Positions 11,148 to 21,910 of a stretch of 64,000 bases of DNA are shown here, one piece after another. The first letter of the stretch is position 1; each line of letters opens with the position of its first letter. The DNA lies in NCBI GenBank assembly GCA_947396885.1, contig OX377206.1, forward strand, positions 11,958,778 to 12,022,777. Reading direction: 5' to 3'. Origin of the DNA: Heligmosomoides polygyrus polygyrus (taxonomy: Eukaryota > Nematoda > Chromadorea > Rhabditida > Heligmosomidae). Position numbers and translations under genes: made by a program. Below the pieces are notes generated by a model. It saw nothing but the letters and a program-made list of their open reading frames with translations. It searched no databases and was not told the origin of the DNA.

Positions 11148-11414
11148 GAGCCCGTTTATACTTCGACGTCGAGCGACGCGACGTCACGTATTGTGGGCGG
11201 AGTGGCGTTCTACCCCGCCCTTTAAACAGAGGCGTGACAAATGTCTGCGTCTCTACTATCTCGTAAGGCAGCCACTGGACTCTCGAGCAAGCCCGGGGGT
11301 TGGGGGTGGGCCAAGGGGACGAGGGGGTAGAACGCTCGACTCCCAGCAACACTGATCGAGCGACGCCATCGATCAATGGCGTCGTCGCTCGGCGTCGGAA
11401 GTATAAACGGGGCC
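11148..11414. mobile_element. Harbinger-like MITE, family A, with nested insert
   Basis: The ends are 'gagcccgtttatacttcgac' and the inverse 'ggccccgtttatactt'. The flanks are TAA at 11145-11147 and TAA at 11415-11417. Compared with 7158-7286 it has an extra block at about 11202-11337. That block is itself bounded by GGCGTTCTACCCC and its complement GGGGTAGAACGC, so a second small inverted-repeat element seems to sit inside the first. Confidence 0.8.
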
Positions 11415-11469
11415 TAAGGCATTGGGTCCATCGTTTACCACCCCTCACTGCGAAGCCGAAATAAGAGTC

Positions 11470-11562
11470 CAAATTTCCTCCATGATATCGTGACACAAAG
11501 TGGAATGCTTGGCGCATCCTAAACAGGGATTAGTTGACGCCGTTCATTCCTTATCTTTTAGA
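11470..11562 (+). repeat. SINE fragment (3' part)
   Basis: Matches the SINE tail: 'tcctccatgatatcgtgaca', then 'ggcgcatcctaaacagggat' and 'gttgacgccgttcattcctt'. The head is lost. Confidence 0.6.
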
Positions 11563-11837
11563 GAGGAAGAAATAGCACCAATGACGTTGTGGGCCAACAC
11601 AGCCACAATCTCACTGGGGTCGATTCTGCACCTCGATCTACGAATTCTTCTATTTTTTTATAAGGCAATAAAATGCTGGCAGCGCTGAGGTTTTGACAGT
11701 GTTAAGGCCAGATCTCGTCATGGACCGTAGGTCATAAATCATTCAATATGCAGTTCATTTTCTGTATATTATATTTCTATATGTCTTCGCCTAGGAGTAA
11801 CATGCTTGCCGTATTCAAATGGAAGTTTTTCTATCAT

Positions 11838-12006
11838 TTTTGTTCGTTTTAAACTGACACTTTCCAGATCAAACTGGGCACCTTTCAAACCAAGGAAAAT
11901 GTATCTCAGGTCCAAACTAGAAACTTTTTAACATAGTGAGAGTAAATCTGTGTTTAAGAAATTGTTTAATAAAAACCCACCTAAGAAAAGTAATTTTAAA
12001 AATTAC
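11838..12006. repeat. GTGTCC-array remnant (inverse orientation)
   Basis: Short repeats such as 'ccagatcaaactgggcacct' and 'ttcaaaccaagg' are the inverse of the gtgtcc-tttgatttgaaa units found elsewhere. The tRNA-headed foldback at 12010 has inserted at its right side. Confidence 0.45.
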
Positions 12007-12227
12007 TAACCAGGAAAGGGTCTCAGGCGTAGGTCTGAACGGGGAAAATGGATAGTATGCGAGAATCTCCACCATTCATATAGTAGTAAAACATCTTTCA
12101 TTTCTGCTGAGTCCTTGAACCAAAAGAACTACCAACCCTCGAAGGCGGGGTACAGTAGCTCACCGTCAGCACGTGCCCACGCGCGCCATGTTGTATGGGA
12201 CACGGCGAAAGGCTCTGTGGCAAACGA

Positions 12228-12296
12228 GTCGGTGGCTCAGCAGGGTGCGGAGCTGCTTCAAAGGTGCTCAACCAGGTGTTCAATTCCCGTACTGTG
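12228..12296 (+). repeat. tRNA-like head, left arm
   Basis: The A box TGGCTCAGCAGG fits the Pol III A-box consensus exactly, and the B-box-like GTGTTCAATTCCC follows about 40 bp later. The acceptor stem is not conserved, so this is a tRNA relic that may keep Pol III promoter function. Confidence 0.6.
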
Positions 12297-12615
12297 TACT
12301 AATTTTGCATTTTTTCATAACCGCTGCCTCCTTCACCAATTTGCTTCCTACACATCTACCACACATTTATTTCACTTTGAATTGACAAAACGGTCAGATC
12401 TGTGATCAGCACCACATGACCTCAACACCCTAGTCACCCGTACCTGCTGTAACCCGTATCTGCTATGAGGTCACTGTTTAACATTCACTGAAAACACAGT
12501 AGAAAGTGAGAGAAGTGAGTGAAGCACAGCTCAAAGTAAACCCTTATTTGAGAACTTAGAGTGAAATAAATGTGTAGTAGATGTATAGGAAGTAAGCTGA
12601 TTTAAACTGTCATTA

Positions 12616-12720
12616 AGGCACTATTGTACTTTTCACGACTCCAGAGGTCGAGGAGAGGTAAAAAAAATCTTCGAAACCTCCCCTAGGGCGATTGTTTGGG
12701 ATGCTAATCACGAATCTGAC
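12616..12720. mobile_element. Half copy of the 1941-2808 foldback family
   Basis: Begins GGCACTATTGTACTTTTCAC, then 'gaggtcgaggagaggtaaaa' and 'tgtttgggatgctaatcacg', matching the left end of the element at 1941. The inverted half is missing. It lies within the loop of the 12010-13102 foldback, which implies an order of insertion. Confidence 0.7.
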
Positions 12721-12829
12721 CGTTTTGACAATTTGGAGTGAAATAAATGTGTGGAAGATGTGTAGGAAACCAACTGGTGAAGGAGGCAGCGATTATGAAA
12801 AGATGCAAGACTAGCGCACAGTCGAACAT

Positions 12830-12883
12830 CCGGTGGAGCACTTTTGAAGCAGCCCCGCAACCTGCTGAGCCACCGACTCGCCT
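12830..12883 (-). repeat. tRNA-like head, right arm
   Basis: The inverted partner of the head at 12228-12296. On the minus strand it reads GGTGGCTCAGCAGGTTGCGG and ends with a B-box-like GATGTTCGACTG. The region after the B box has diverged more than in the left arm. Confidence 0.55.
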
Positions 12884-13105
12884 GCCTCGGAGCCTTTCGC
12901 CGCGTCCCATACAACAGCGCGCGCATGCACGTGGGCACGTGCTGACGGTGCGCTACTGCACCCCGCCTTCGAGGGTCCGTAGCTCGTTTGGTTGAAGGAC
13001 TCAGCAAAAACAAGACATGTTTTTCTACTATACGAAGGGTGGAGATTCTCGCAGTACTATCCATTTTCCCCGTTCAGACCTACGCCTGAGACCCTTCCCT
13101 GGTAA

Positions 13106-13651
13106 GCTTCTTGAATGAGAACAAAAAATTTTCATCAGATTGGAAACATCAAGGTTTTTAGGTTCATTTCAAAGTGAAGTGGTGCAGAGAATTCTCTGGT
13201 GTGTCACATATGTAGTGAGATTGCGCCGTGGTCTCGTCTCATGCATCATGATTGATTGCTCAAATGCAGCCAACCTTCACTTGCACAATGAGGAGTGGTT
13301 ATACGATTCTTATTTCGATCCTTTCTGCTGTTTACAACTACACACGCGTAGGCGGCATCCACACTACCGATCAAAAAAGCACGGCGATGTATAGGACAAG
13401 TACCATACGTGTCACAATCCCTCTATATGACACATCGAAAATTTCTTTACGTTTAAGGAGCATAAAATATAGTAGAGCTACTATTTGAGCTGCGAGGATG
13501 AGCATTGTTTTCTTCAGGCAGTATGATCAATGGTAAGTTGTTGCGAACTTGACATTTGAAAAAAACTTAATCAATTAAAAATTCAGTTCTACAATTACTT
13601 AAAACAAACGGCTATTTCGACCTCCCTAACAACTTTCTATTTAGACTCTAA
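13106..13651. other. Unassigned spacer
   Basis: Two overlapping ORFs of about 80 codons (13140-13488) resemble nothing I recognise. No repeats were recognised. Confidence 0.3.
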
Positions 13652-13942
13652 AAAGGATAAAGGATAAAGAACGGCGTTAGTCAATCCCTTTGGGATGCGC
13701 CACGCACTCTACTTCTACGGGATATCTTGAAGGCGATTTGAATGCGTATTTGGACATTCAATGACTGGCGGTGGCCAGCCGATGAACAATTCGGCGCCCT
13801 ATCCTTCCCAGACAAGTCTGGTACCAATTCATCGACCCCGGAGGGATGGAAGGCTTGGTTGGCCTGGGCGAGAAATCCGAACCAGGAACCTGGTGTCGGG
13901 TGCACGCGACAGTCGGCGCCTCCTCCGAATGCGCTACGCGCG
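13652..13942 (-). repeat. tRNA-derived SINE, nearly full length
   Basis: In reverse orientation, so the (GGATAAA)n-type tail is at the left (13652-13675) and the tRNA-like head at the right. On the minus strand the head has the A-box-like 'gcgcattcggaggaggcgcc' and the B box 'ggttcggatttctc'. The body contains the family's conserved run ending in 'tcccgtagaagtagagtgcg'. ORFs here (13681-13979) are artefacts of the repeat. Confidence 0.85.
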
Positions 13943-14832
13943 CCCAGGGGCTCTAAATATAGATAATAATAAGTTCTGAAAATGTGTTTATTTGAACATT
14001 AGTACGTTTGCTTTATGCAAAAATGCCCAGCTTGTTTCGAAAGGTGACCGGTTTGCAACTAAGAGTTCAATTTAAGGTGGAAATGGTATCTTATCTGATT
14101 GAAACACCATTTTCCTTAAGATGCTTTTTGTTTTCATTTTGCTGACGGTACACAGGATTCGAGCATAGTGATGACCTACTCTAGTAATACCCTAAAAGTG
14201 CAGAAAAATAGTATGACTACGAATAAATAAAAAGTAAAAAATAAAAAGAATATACTTCAATGGGCCAAGTTCGGTCTAGATACGCATTAGATGGTGACTG
14301 GATTTGGATCTAGTGGTATAAATCATGGAGCTCAAGTCTCTGTTAATAATCCATTTCTCGTGCTTAAAAGAAATTCACTCCAAGCATGCTGATAGAGAAG
14401 AAAGGAAAGTTCGTTTGAACAAGAGCTTTGAAACAGCTCTACGTAGTGAGGAGATTCGATATGCCTTGAAGATGTGCCATTCGCTTAGAAGAGATTTGCA
14501 ACGTTTCGAGAGAGTGATATCTGAAACGCTGACGACAGCACTTTCTTAGCCGATGCAAAAACAGCTGTCGTCATTGAAATCCGACTGAAACGATTATAAA
14601 TCGGTTAAGCTCACGAGTAGCATCGGAAGTAGAAAACGTGTACAGCTGGTGGCACTCCTGCCTTGTAAGCGAGATGACGTTACTCGACTCGATTATGTGG
14701 AGTGCCAATAAGTTACAACAAACAAGGCTGGGTACTGATTTACGCCTAATTGGTTTAATTAAACGTCTCAAAGGGCATGCCTGTCGTCTCCATATAACAA
14801 GAACATGGTGTGCTGATCTAGTCCAGTCTAAC
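13943..14832. other. Unassigned spacer
   Basis: A 74-codon ORF at 14325-14549 is rich in K, R and E but resembles nothing I can name. No repeats were recognised. Confidence 0.3.
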
Positions 14833-14834
14833 TA

Positions 14835-16070
14835 CAGGATGTTCCAAAATAACGTGATGTTTTGACGTTCTCCCATGCGAACGCATCAATCTGCAGCACG
14901 GCGGAGAGAGTGCCATTGTTTTTGAGCGCATCTTTCTATCCGTTCTAGAATTTTTTAAAAATTCTTTTTTCCCAATTACAATTTTCTCAAGACGTCAAGC
15001 CATCGGACTGCGACTTTGGAGCCTCATCGTCAAGGAAAGCGCCAATGCAACATCGTTAACTTGCTCGGTCGACTGTCTCCACAGAAACTCGTTGATATAA
15101 GGAGCTTGGCCATGAGCGTAACCGTCCAGGACAAGATAGACATAGCACTGTCAATACGCTGCAGATCCGGAAAATCATAGAAGAGAGAAAATCCCAAATC
15201 CGAGGGTCTTCTGAGAAAAATCGCCCATGATATCTGTGTCAGTTGCACATCAGTGCATCGAATAGCCAGAGAGAAACTCAAGGACTCAAGTCTTACAAGT
15301 TCCATAAAGTCCAGCTCCTGATGAACAAGAATAAGCACGAAAGGCTTCATCGATGCCGCCAGCTCAAGCTACGGGCCGCGGGCGGGAGCGAACACTGTCC
15401 AGCTGTTCACCGTCCAATAGGCTCACAACCTCCAACACGTCAAGATCTGATCTAGAGGGGCTCCAGCCATTATTTCCATCCCCGAACATCATCAAAAGCC
15501 GTAGGCGCTCAAGGTTTGGGGTGGAATCTACACCAGAAAAAAAGAAAGACCCCTGGTTTTTGTGGACGAAAGAGTAAAAATGAATCAAGATGTGCACCGT
15601 TAGGACCCATCTTCGAATTTGTGGCATTTTTCTGGTTCCAGCAGCACTTCAGCGATGCGCAGTGGGCGTTTCAAGAACACTCCATTCCTGCACACAGTGC
15701 AAAAAGCACGCAAGCATGGTGCAAGATTCTCAGGAGTTTTCAGGACCATGTCTGCGGAATGGTCACCGCACTCTCAGGATTTGAACCCGAGGAACTACAG
15801 AACGTGGTCCATTTTGAAGGCCAGGGTCCGTGCCAAGCGTCACTACAACCTGGAGGCCCAGAAGACATCTCTGCGTTGGGAGTGGGAACGACTGTCTCCA
15901 GGTGACCTGCGGCCCATCGCCAAAAACTTCACCACGGGTTTTGACCTCTGTATTCGCGACAAGGGGGACCCCCTTCGCATCCAGAGTAATATGGAGTTGA
16001 ATATAGTTTATGTCGTTGTTATCTATATATTGTTATGTAACATTGTGAGTTGTTTCATAGTTATAATTTA
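14835..16070 (+). mobile_element. Tc1-like transposon, 3' end lost
   Basis: The left terminal repeat CAGGATGTTCCAAAATAACG starts right after TA (14833-14834), as expected for a TA-inserting element. It is followed by 'gcgaacgcatcaatctgcag', shared with the fragment at 34234. The inside encodes a broken Tc1-like transposase. I could not find the matching right terminal repeat before about 16100, so the right end is truncated or too diverged to see. Confidence 0.8.
15010..15980 (+). pseudogene. Tc1-like transposase pseudogene
   Basis: Pieces of a Tc1/mariner DDE transposase occur in order but in different frames: 'GLKSYKFHKVQLLMNKNKHE' plus 'RLHRCRQLK' (15265-15370), 'DAQWAFQEHSIPAHSAKSTQ' (about 15650-15712), then 'WSPHSQDLNPRNYRTWSILK' and 'ARVRAKRHYNLEAQKTSL' (about 15758-15875), ending 'LRPIAKNF'. 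The family signature FQQDSAPAH has become FQEHSIPAH, and the later PLDY has become PRNY. Both acidic catalytic positions are therefore lost, and the copy is long dead. Confidence 0.8.
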
Positions 16071-16074
16071 AAAA

Positions 16075-16700
16075 CCTTCATCTGTAAGCGATGTGCGTGA
16101 GATGTTAAGCCTCGATGTGTTATGTTTTAGAATCTTGGCTGACTCTTGTCTGACTCATAGGCTTTCAGAGCGCGGTTCACTCGAGGATAAAAGCCACGGG
16201 TCTGATCGATGAGCAAGAAGATCTTCTTCATCGTCCTTCCCCACTGCCGCCTTCCTCTCCTCTCCTACGCCAAGCCGTAACCGATCGAGGAGCGGAGAAA
16301 CTCTCCCAGTCGGCGCGACTGTGTCACCCTGCCAGATCTTTGATCTCTGCCTGCCTAACATGTGCTTTGATGTGTTGTTAATAACCCTAATAGGATCACG
16401 TGCATAAGGCAGAAGTAGAAAGAGCAGCTTCCGCTGGGCGACGTTGTTTACTGGTAGCAGCGAGTGGTTCGCCCCTCGCTGAGGATGGAAGGCAAGGCCT
16501 GATGCCGGCCGGAACCACCGGCATTCGTCGGCGGAAGGACGACTGCGAGGAGCTACGTCTAGTAGGTTTAGAAATATTTTTTTTGAGGGACCAGCTACCA
16601 AAAATATTGTCGGATTTTTCTCATCCATATTCGACTGACCGTAGCATTCAGAATTCTAAAATTACTAGGAGCATGTGGTGAGTTGTAATGATGATAACAT
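16075..16700. other. Unassigned; possible LTR-like or 5' retroelement sequence
   Basis: A C- and pyrimidine-rich region containing a 157-codon minus-strand ORF (16155-16628) without recognisable domains. The segment 'cgaggataaaagccacgggt' looks a little like an LTR promoter, but no second copy is in the window to compare. Confidence 0.2.
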
Positions 16701-16701
16701 T

Positions 16702-16870
16702 ATAGCACAGCCGGGAAGGTGTCGGCTGTTGCGTGCACTGCGATTCAAAGCTCTTGGTTCGGATTTGCTGCCGAGGCCATTACAGCCTCCCTCCCGAGTC
16801 GGCGAATTCGCACCAGGCTTGCCTGGGGAGGATAAAACTCTAACTTGTTCATCAGCTGGCCACTTTGAGT
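16702..16870 (+). repeat. SINE copy, 5' two-thirds
   Basis: Head 'tagcacagccgggaaggtgt', B box 'ttggttcggatttgctg' and body 'cttgcctggggaggataaaa', ending near 'ggccactttgagtcattatg'. Its tail is replaced by the LINE end that begins about 16872. Confidence 0.75.
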
Positions 16871-16871
16871 C

Positions 16872-17330
16872 ATTATGTGGGCTCCCAGGTCTGGAGTCCA
16901 TTCACTAAGAAACAAATGCTTAAGATTGAAAGAGTACAGCAAACGTTCTCTTGCTTAGAGTATTGCAGATTACAGCCAGGTTTAAGTTGGCTGCACTTGC
17001 CGGCGTACAGCGAGCGCTTAAAGTTTCTAGGCCTGAAAACTCTACTGTATAGAAGGGTAGCTGCGAATCTTATCTTCTGCTTTCGCATTTTTCGAGGTGA
17101 AGTGAAATTGGCTCCCAGCAAATATTGGGTCTTTAGGCCTTCCAGCTGACGTTCAGATGGGTTTAAACTTGACTACGCTAAACTGCGGAATAAAAAACGC
17201 CTGAGAACATTCCACCTCGTACTCTTTCGATTAGCTAGGTGGCTCCATTTCTTACCTAATAGCCTCTCAAAACAGCCACGTCTTCAAAAGAAAGTTAGAA
17301 AAGATCGATTATTGCAATGCATAGGAATTG
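16872..17330 (+). pseudogene. CR1-like LINE reverse transcriptase, C-terminal remnant
   Basis: The C-terminal end of a non-LTR retrotransposon ORF2. The first 90 or so codons are open: 'GSQVWSPFTKKQMLKIERVQ' matches the typical 'G..VWSP...K.I..IE.VQ' motif after the RT palm, followed by 'PAYSERLKFLGLKTLLYRRV' and 'AANLIFCFRIFRGEV', the usual 'Y.ERL..LGL.SL..RR...DLI..YKI..G' block. A stop follows, then 'WLHFLPNSLSKQPRLQKKVR', like the conserved 'WN.LP..VV......FK..L' ending. The protein would copy LINE RNA at the insertion site. It is 5' truncated, as is usual for LINEs. Confidence 0.75.
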
Positions 17331-18224
17331 AGGAGCTTCAATAATGTACAATAGTAAACAGACGTTCAATTAGAATTCTCGTTCCCTCGCCCAAGCGTCG
17401 CATACCGGCTTCGAATCTAATCCATCAGTTGATGTTTCGAAGGACGCAAATATTTCGCGCTCTTGCAGCTTATACTGACTCTTGTGCTTTCAAGTAGCCT
17501 GGTTCATGTTCCTTTTTTTCTTTCTTGTTTGAGGATTAAATGTGTTTCTTAACGAATTTTTCCAGTATTCGTCACAGTGTAGAATTAATTCTTTCCTGTT
17601 CAGTATTAGTAATTTCTCTGTTAGTTCCATACGTGACGTATTCAAGTTCATATGGGTTGCGGGGATCTATAATACGCTAAATGGGCTTTTTTCCTTACTG
17701 GTAGCCGATTGTTTTTACAGTTTTTGAATTCAATGCCACAAGTTTGTCTCTCCTAGATGCCGGTTCCGTGGGGCGGCCAGCGTACCCATGTGCCGAAGTG
17801 CCGGTATCTACTCAGGGCGTCATAGCTGGCTGACGCGGACAGGCAGGCTTCGTCGGCTACAACAAACTTAAATGCTTACTATAACAGATTATAAGGTATT
17901 CTGCCGTAATCGTTCACTTGATCTACATAAATCACTAGAAACCAGTATAAGTAAGCAATGCTTTTCTGGGCTACCTGAGAGGATTTCATTTAGCATCTAA
18001 CTTGCCCTCCTTACTTTTAGATCATGTCATATTATATAGACTCTCGCAACCCAAACGGTTGGCTTCTGAAGTTCCTGCTTTAATGTCTAACGCTGCCGTT
18101 TCAATCTTACATTGTTGCCTGGTTCGTGATTCTTTTTTTAGCTGCATGGCCTATTTTTTTGTTGTTCACACATATAGTGCGCGTTCTTGAGACGCAGTTG
18201 AATAAATAAATAAATAAATACACA
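17331..18224 (+). mobile_element. Probable LINE 3' region ending in an (AAAT)n tail
   Basis: There is no ORF of interest after the RT remnant, and the stretch ends in (AAAT)n at 18200-18222, the same tail type seen on other short insertions here. It may be one LINE 3' UTR or two separate inserts; the region 17730-17850 is GC-richer and could be foreign to it. Confidence 0.4.
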
Positions 18225-18233
18225 ATCAAATTG

Positions 18234-18308
18234 TCTCCACGACGTCGCGTAAAAGAAGAATGCGTGGCTTATCCCTAAGAGGGGTCGATTAACGTTATCC
18301 TTTACTGT
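18234..18308 (+). repeat. SINE fragment (3' tail)
   Basis: Contains 'ctccacgacgtcgcg', 'gaatgcgtggcttatcccta' and 'taacgttatcctttac', the diverged end of the SINE family. It lies directly after the LINE tail. Confidence 0.55.
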
Positions 18309-18801
18309 TTGATCATTTTAATTATGTCACGTTCGACTGTCTCTGGCTTTAATAGCATGTGGCGTATCGCTATAATGGTTAGTATTGAACATGACGAATT
18401 GTTGGGCATTATTCGAAAATAATTGGAATTCGTCTCTTTAGGAGGTTTTTTTCTGATGCGCAAAGTACCGCTTTATAGTCGTTTTGTTTACGAACCCAAA
18501 ACTACTGCCATGTCCACAAATAAAGGACGGCATTGATAAATCTATTTTGAGGTACGTCGCGAAAAACACTGAGCAATAGCAGGAACAACTGTGTATAGAC
18601 ACAAAAACGAAGTTTTCATCTACATTAAATGCGTATAAAAAACAGTTGTTACAGCATGTTGTTGAGGTTTGCTCTCACGATGGATGGGTCTTCTACCAAC
18701 CGAGGTTTTGCAAACCGAGAGTAGTCTTGTTTCAAGCGGAAACTGGTGAAAGTTGATTTATTACAGCTACAGCTATAATAGAATGAGAGCGCTTAGACAA
18801 A
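18309..18801. other. Unassigned spacer
   Basis: No gene or repeat recognised. Confidence 0.3.
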
Positions 18802-18803
18802 TA

Positions 18804-20009
18804 CAGGGTCTCAAAAAACGTAACTTTGCTAATGGTAAAGTAAAGGAAATAAAAAAAGTTAGGAGCTCATATAAAAGCTTAAGAAAACACAAAATTTCTG
18901 ACATATGAGCGGCATAGAATGCGCCATGCACTCGTCTGAAATCTTGCATTTTACACTCGATTGATTGAATACTTGTTATAATTCTCCCGCAAAGTGGCTA
19001 TATTCATTGATTTGCACTTTTTTCAAGGTTTGTAACCTAAAAACACGCTATGGCTTGCGAAAAATGCAGAATCTTCTAAAAATGCAAGTACTATTCGAAA
19101 GGTTTTAACATTGCTGCTAGTGAAGCTTTTAAAAACGTTTGGAACTAATATGAAAGCACAGGGTAACGAAACTTCTGTCTCGTGTAAACAGTCAAGATTG
19201 TGTCACGTCCCCGCCTATAACCTTGCATTTCAGACTCGATTGATTGTGCATGGGCTGAATGCTTGTTATAATCTTGTTATTACTTGTCCAGATTAACATG
19301 TGCTGTATTTCTTTTAACGTATTTCGTCGCCCAGTAGCTGCTATTATGCCCGTTAACCTCTCCATTCAGCTTGAATCTTGCTTCATCAGTCCACAGAATC
19401 GGTCTTGGAAAATGGGACTCCCGCTCACATTTAAATTGTGCAATCAATAAACTCGTATGTCACGTGTCTTTCACGTGACTGACAAGTACTAAACGCACAG
19501 CGCAGGTTAACGTGGCCTAGTAGTAATAAGACTGCAACAAGCATTCAGCCCATACACTATCAATCGAGTCTGAAATGCAAGGTTTCAGGCGGGCGCCTGA
19601 TGCAATCTTGACTGCTTGCACGCCACAGAGATCTCTCTACACTGTGCTTTCATAATAGTCTCAAATTCTTCAACAGCGTCCCTATCAGCAATGTTTGAAC
19701 TTTCAAATGGTACCTTTAGAAAAATCAGCACTTTATCAAACCATAGTGTGTTTTTAAGATCTAAAGCTTGAAAGAAGCCGAAATCAATCGAAACAGCTAC
19801 TTTCTGAAGAAATTATAACACGTATTCCGGCGAGACACCATCAGTCGAGTGTAAAATGCAAGAATTCAGATGAGTGTATGGAGCATTTCGTGCCGCTCAT
19901 ATGTCAGAAAATATATATTTCCTTAAGCTTTTACATGAGTCCTTAATATCTTTGCTGTGAGCAAAGTTATCACCTTTCAAACAGTGCATACTTTTTTTTG
20001 AGAGTGTGG
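18804..20009. mobile_element. Foldback element, family B, copy 1
   Basis: Arms of about 480 bp (about 18804-19290 and 19500-20009) are inverse copies. The left end CAGGGTCTCAAAAAACG follows TA; the right end in inverse reads CACACTCTCAAAAAAAAG. Each arm contains two related units built on 'cttgcattttacactcgatt', followed by 'ttgttataat'. A relative lies at 29190-30285. The TA plus CAGGG start suggests a Tc1/mariner-mobilised foldback, but no transposase is encoded. Confidence 0.75.
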
Positions 20010-20072
20010 GGATGTTAGGACCACCGCTACACGGTTATTCATGGTATTCCTTCGTTTATGTCGTTTGCCCGG

Positions 20073-20990
20073 CGGGGTCAGACATAACTCCAATGCCGCG
20101 CGAACCCCTGGCGTCGCGCACGGTGCGCGGCGAAATTGGACGAGCTGTCGCGGTCCGATGCTTCCGACGGCTGAAGCGCTTCCTACACGGACATGCGGCA
20201 CGCCTTTGCCTTATTTCAACGTTTCTTGGAGATGGGATATGAATGTGGTTTCAACGGGACGATCAGCGACAGTTATACAGGAATCCTGGTCATTTGATGG
20301 TTTCTGACGTCAGTATTTGCCATCTACAACTTCGGTCAATTTTTACCCGTGATTATGGTTATACTACGCAAAAAGGTCACTACCACCCATTCTCGAATCA
20401 ATTGTCCTACTGCAGACCGTTGCCTACCACATTCTGTGGGATCTTAAGTTCCTTGCTAGAAACGTGGTCTGGGAGCTTAAACACTGAGAACATTTCGTGC
20501 TCCGCGGCTAACCATGCATCACCGAGCGCCGGGGGCAGACATAACTCCAACGCCGCGCGAACACCCCTGACGTTGCGCACGGTGCGCGACGAAATTGACC
20601 AGTTGTCGCGGTCCTATGCTTCCGACGGCTACAAACGCTTCCTACAGGGACATGCGGCACGCCTTTGCCTTATTTTAACGTTTCTTAGAGATGGTATATG
20701 AATGTGGTTTCAATAGGACGATCAGCGACAGTTTATACAGGAATCCTGGTCATGTGGATAGTTTCTAGCGACAGTATTTGTCATCTACAACTTTTTCACT
20801 CAATTTTTACCCGTGATTATGGTTATCCACGGGGAAAGGTCACTATCACCCATTCTCGGATGAATTGTCCTACTGCAGACCGTTGCCTACCACATTCTGT
20901 GGGATCTTAAGTTCCTTGCTAGAAATGTGATCTGGGACCTTAAACATTGAGATCATTTCGCGCTCCGCGGCTAACCATGCGTCACACCGG
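20073..20990. repeat. 458-bp tandem duplication
   Basis: Two direct copies (20073-20530 and 20531-20990), offset by 458 bp (for example 'acataactcc' at 20081 and 20539). They share long near-identical runs including 'catgcggcacgcctttgcct' and 'cctactgcagaccgttgcct'. A 152-codon ORF (20243-20701) spans the junction, and its C-terminal half includes 'RTVRDEIDQLSRSYASDGYK'. I do not recognise a family. It may be a degraded coding repeat or satellite-like DNA. Confidence 0.8.
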
Positions 20991-21000
20991 GCACACGTCC

Positions 21001-21110
21001 CCGTTTCAGCGCCGCGACGTCGCGTTGGAGTTAGGTCCTGGAGCCACCGAGCGCACGTCCGCGTTTAAGCGCCGCGACGTCGCGTTGGAGTTAGGTCCTG
21101 GAGTCTCTGC
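21001..21110. repeat. 60-bp tandem repeat, two units
   Basis: The run starting 'gccgcgacgtcgcgttggag' occurs at 21011 and again at 21071, with almost identical surroundings. It is GC-rich, next to the 458-bp duplication, and in part the inverse of its 'gttggagttatgtc' segment. Confidence 0.8.
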
Positions 21111-21910
21111 CCAGACCAGGACCCTTGAACGGGGAGTGTACGCGACGGCTGACTCATCTTCCGATAGGGCTACTAAGCTTTCTACAGCTTGCATAGTTGG
21201 AGATGATCACCTTGGTACCATGAACTTCACAGCGAAAGTCAATGCCTTCAATCACCGAAAAATCGTAAATGAGTGCTAGTTATTGAGACGTTCCTTATAG
21301 AGAAGGTAACAAAGATGACATCAAGTTGGACGATCATGGACAAAGAGTGAGAAACGGGCTTTCAAATGCACGTACACTGACTGCATTTACATTTGAAGAG
21401 AGAGAGGAGAAGATCCTAATGAGCCTAATACGGCCTCCATGAGTTGGGCGACGAACAAAACAACACTAATTAGTAATTAGTGGGAGAAGGGATTAGGCGT
21501 TTGCAAAACTGCCGGCAACTATTTCTCACATACTGCTAGAAATGAACCATACACGATATCTACACGTTGAATCGAATTGATGTATGGGATCCACAACTTC
21601 CAAAGACGAATTCGTACCGAAATTGTATTGGTTAGAAGAACCGAGAAATCCCATGAGGGAATAACGACAGTGTAAAGGTCTTGGAACGACAAAAGATTTA
21701 CCAGAAGCTGGATGTATTATGAAACGTTTGGTTAGGAGATGTGAAGGTTTCAACGTTGAGGTGATTTTCGATAGCAACTTAAAAAAAAAACGACTCTCGA
21801 GAACCTTTGTGAATTAGGCCTTACCCTGTGTACCACTCGGGAACTAGTTACCGTATAACCAAGTGCATCTCAGTTTTGTTTGGAGTGAGTATCAGCTGAG
21901 TCAAAGAAAA
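21111..21910. other. Unassigned spacer
   Basis: Short ORFs only (for example 21526-21777 on the minus strand), none recognised. Confidence 0.3.

Larger units (their letters stand above)
12010..13102. mobile_element. tRNA-headed foldback with TAA duplication, copy 1
   Basis: A 1,093-bp element with inverted arms of about 380-400 bp. The ends are CCAGGAAAGGGTCTCAGG (left) and the complement of CCAGGGAAGGGTCTCAGG (right), flanked by TAA at 12007-12009 and TAA at 13103-13105. Each arm carries, in order from the end, a 'tactatatgaagg'-type segment, a GC-rich stretch and a tRNA-like sequence. The loop (about 12400-12718) holds half of the 1941-2808 foldback family. A second copy is at 30574-31535. 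The 3-bp TAA duplication suggests mobilisation by a Harbinger-type transposase. There is no ORF of note. Confidence 0.85.

Noticed and set aside
16155..16628. 157-codon minus-strand gene
   Set aside because: No recognisable domain, skewed composition from a pyrimidine-rich stretch, and it lies between two transposon relics.
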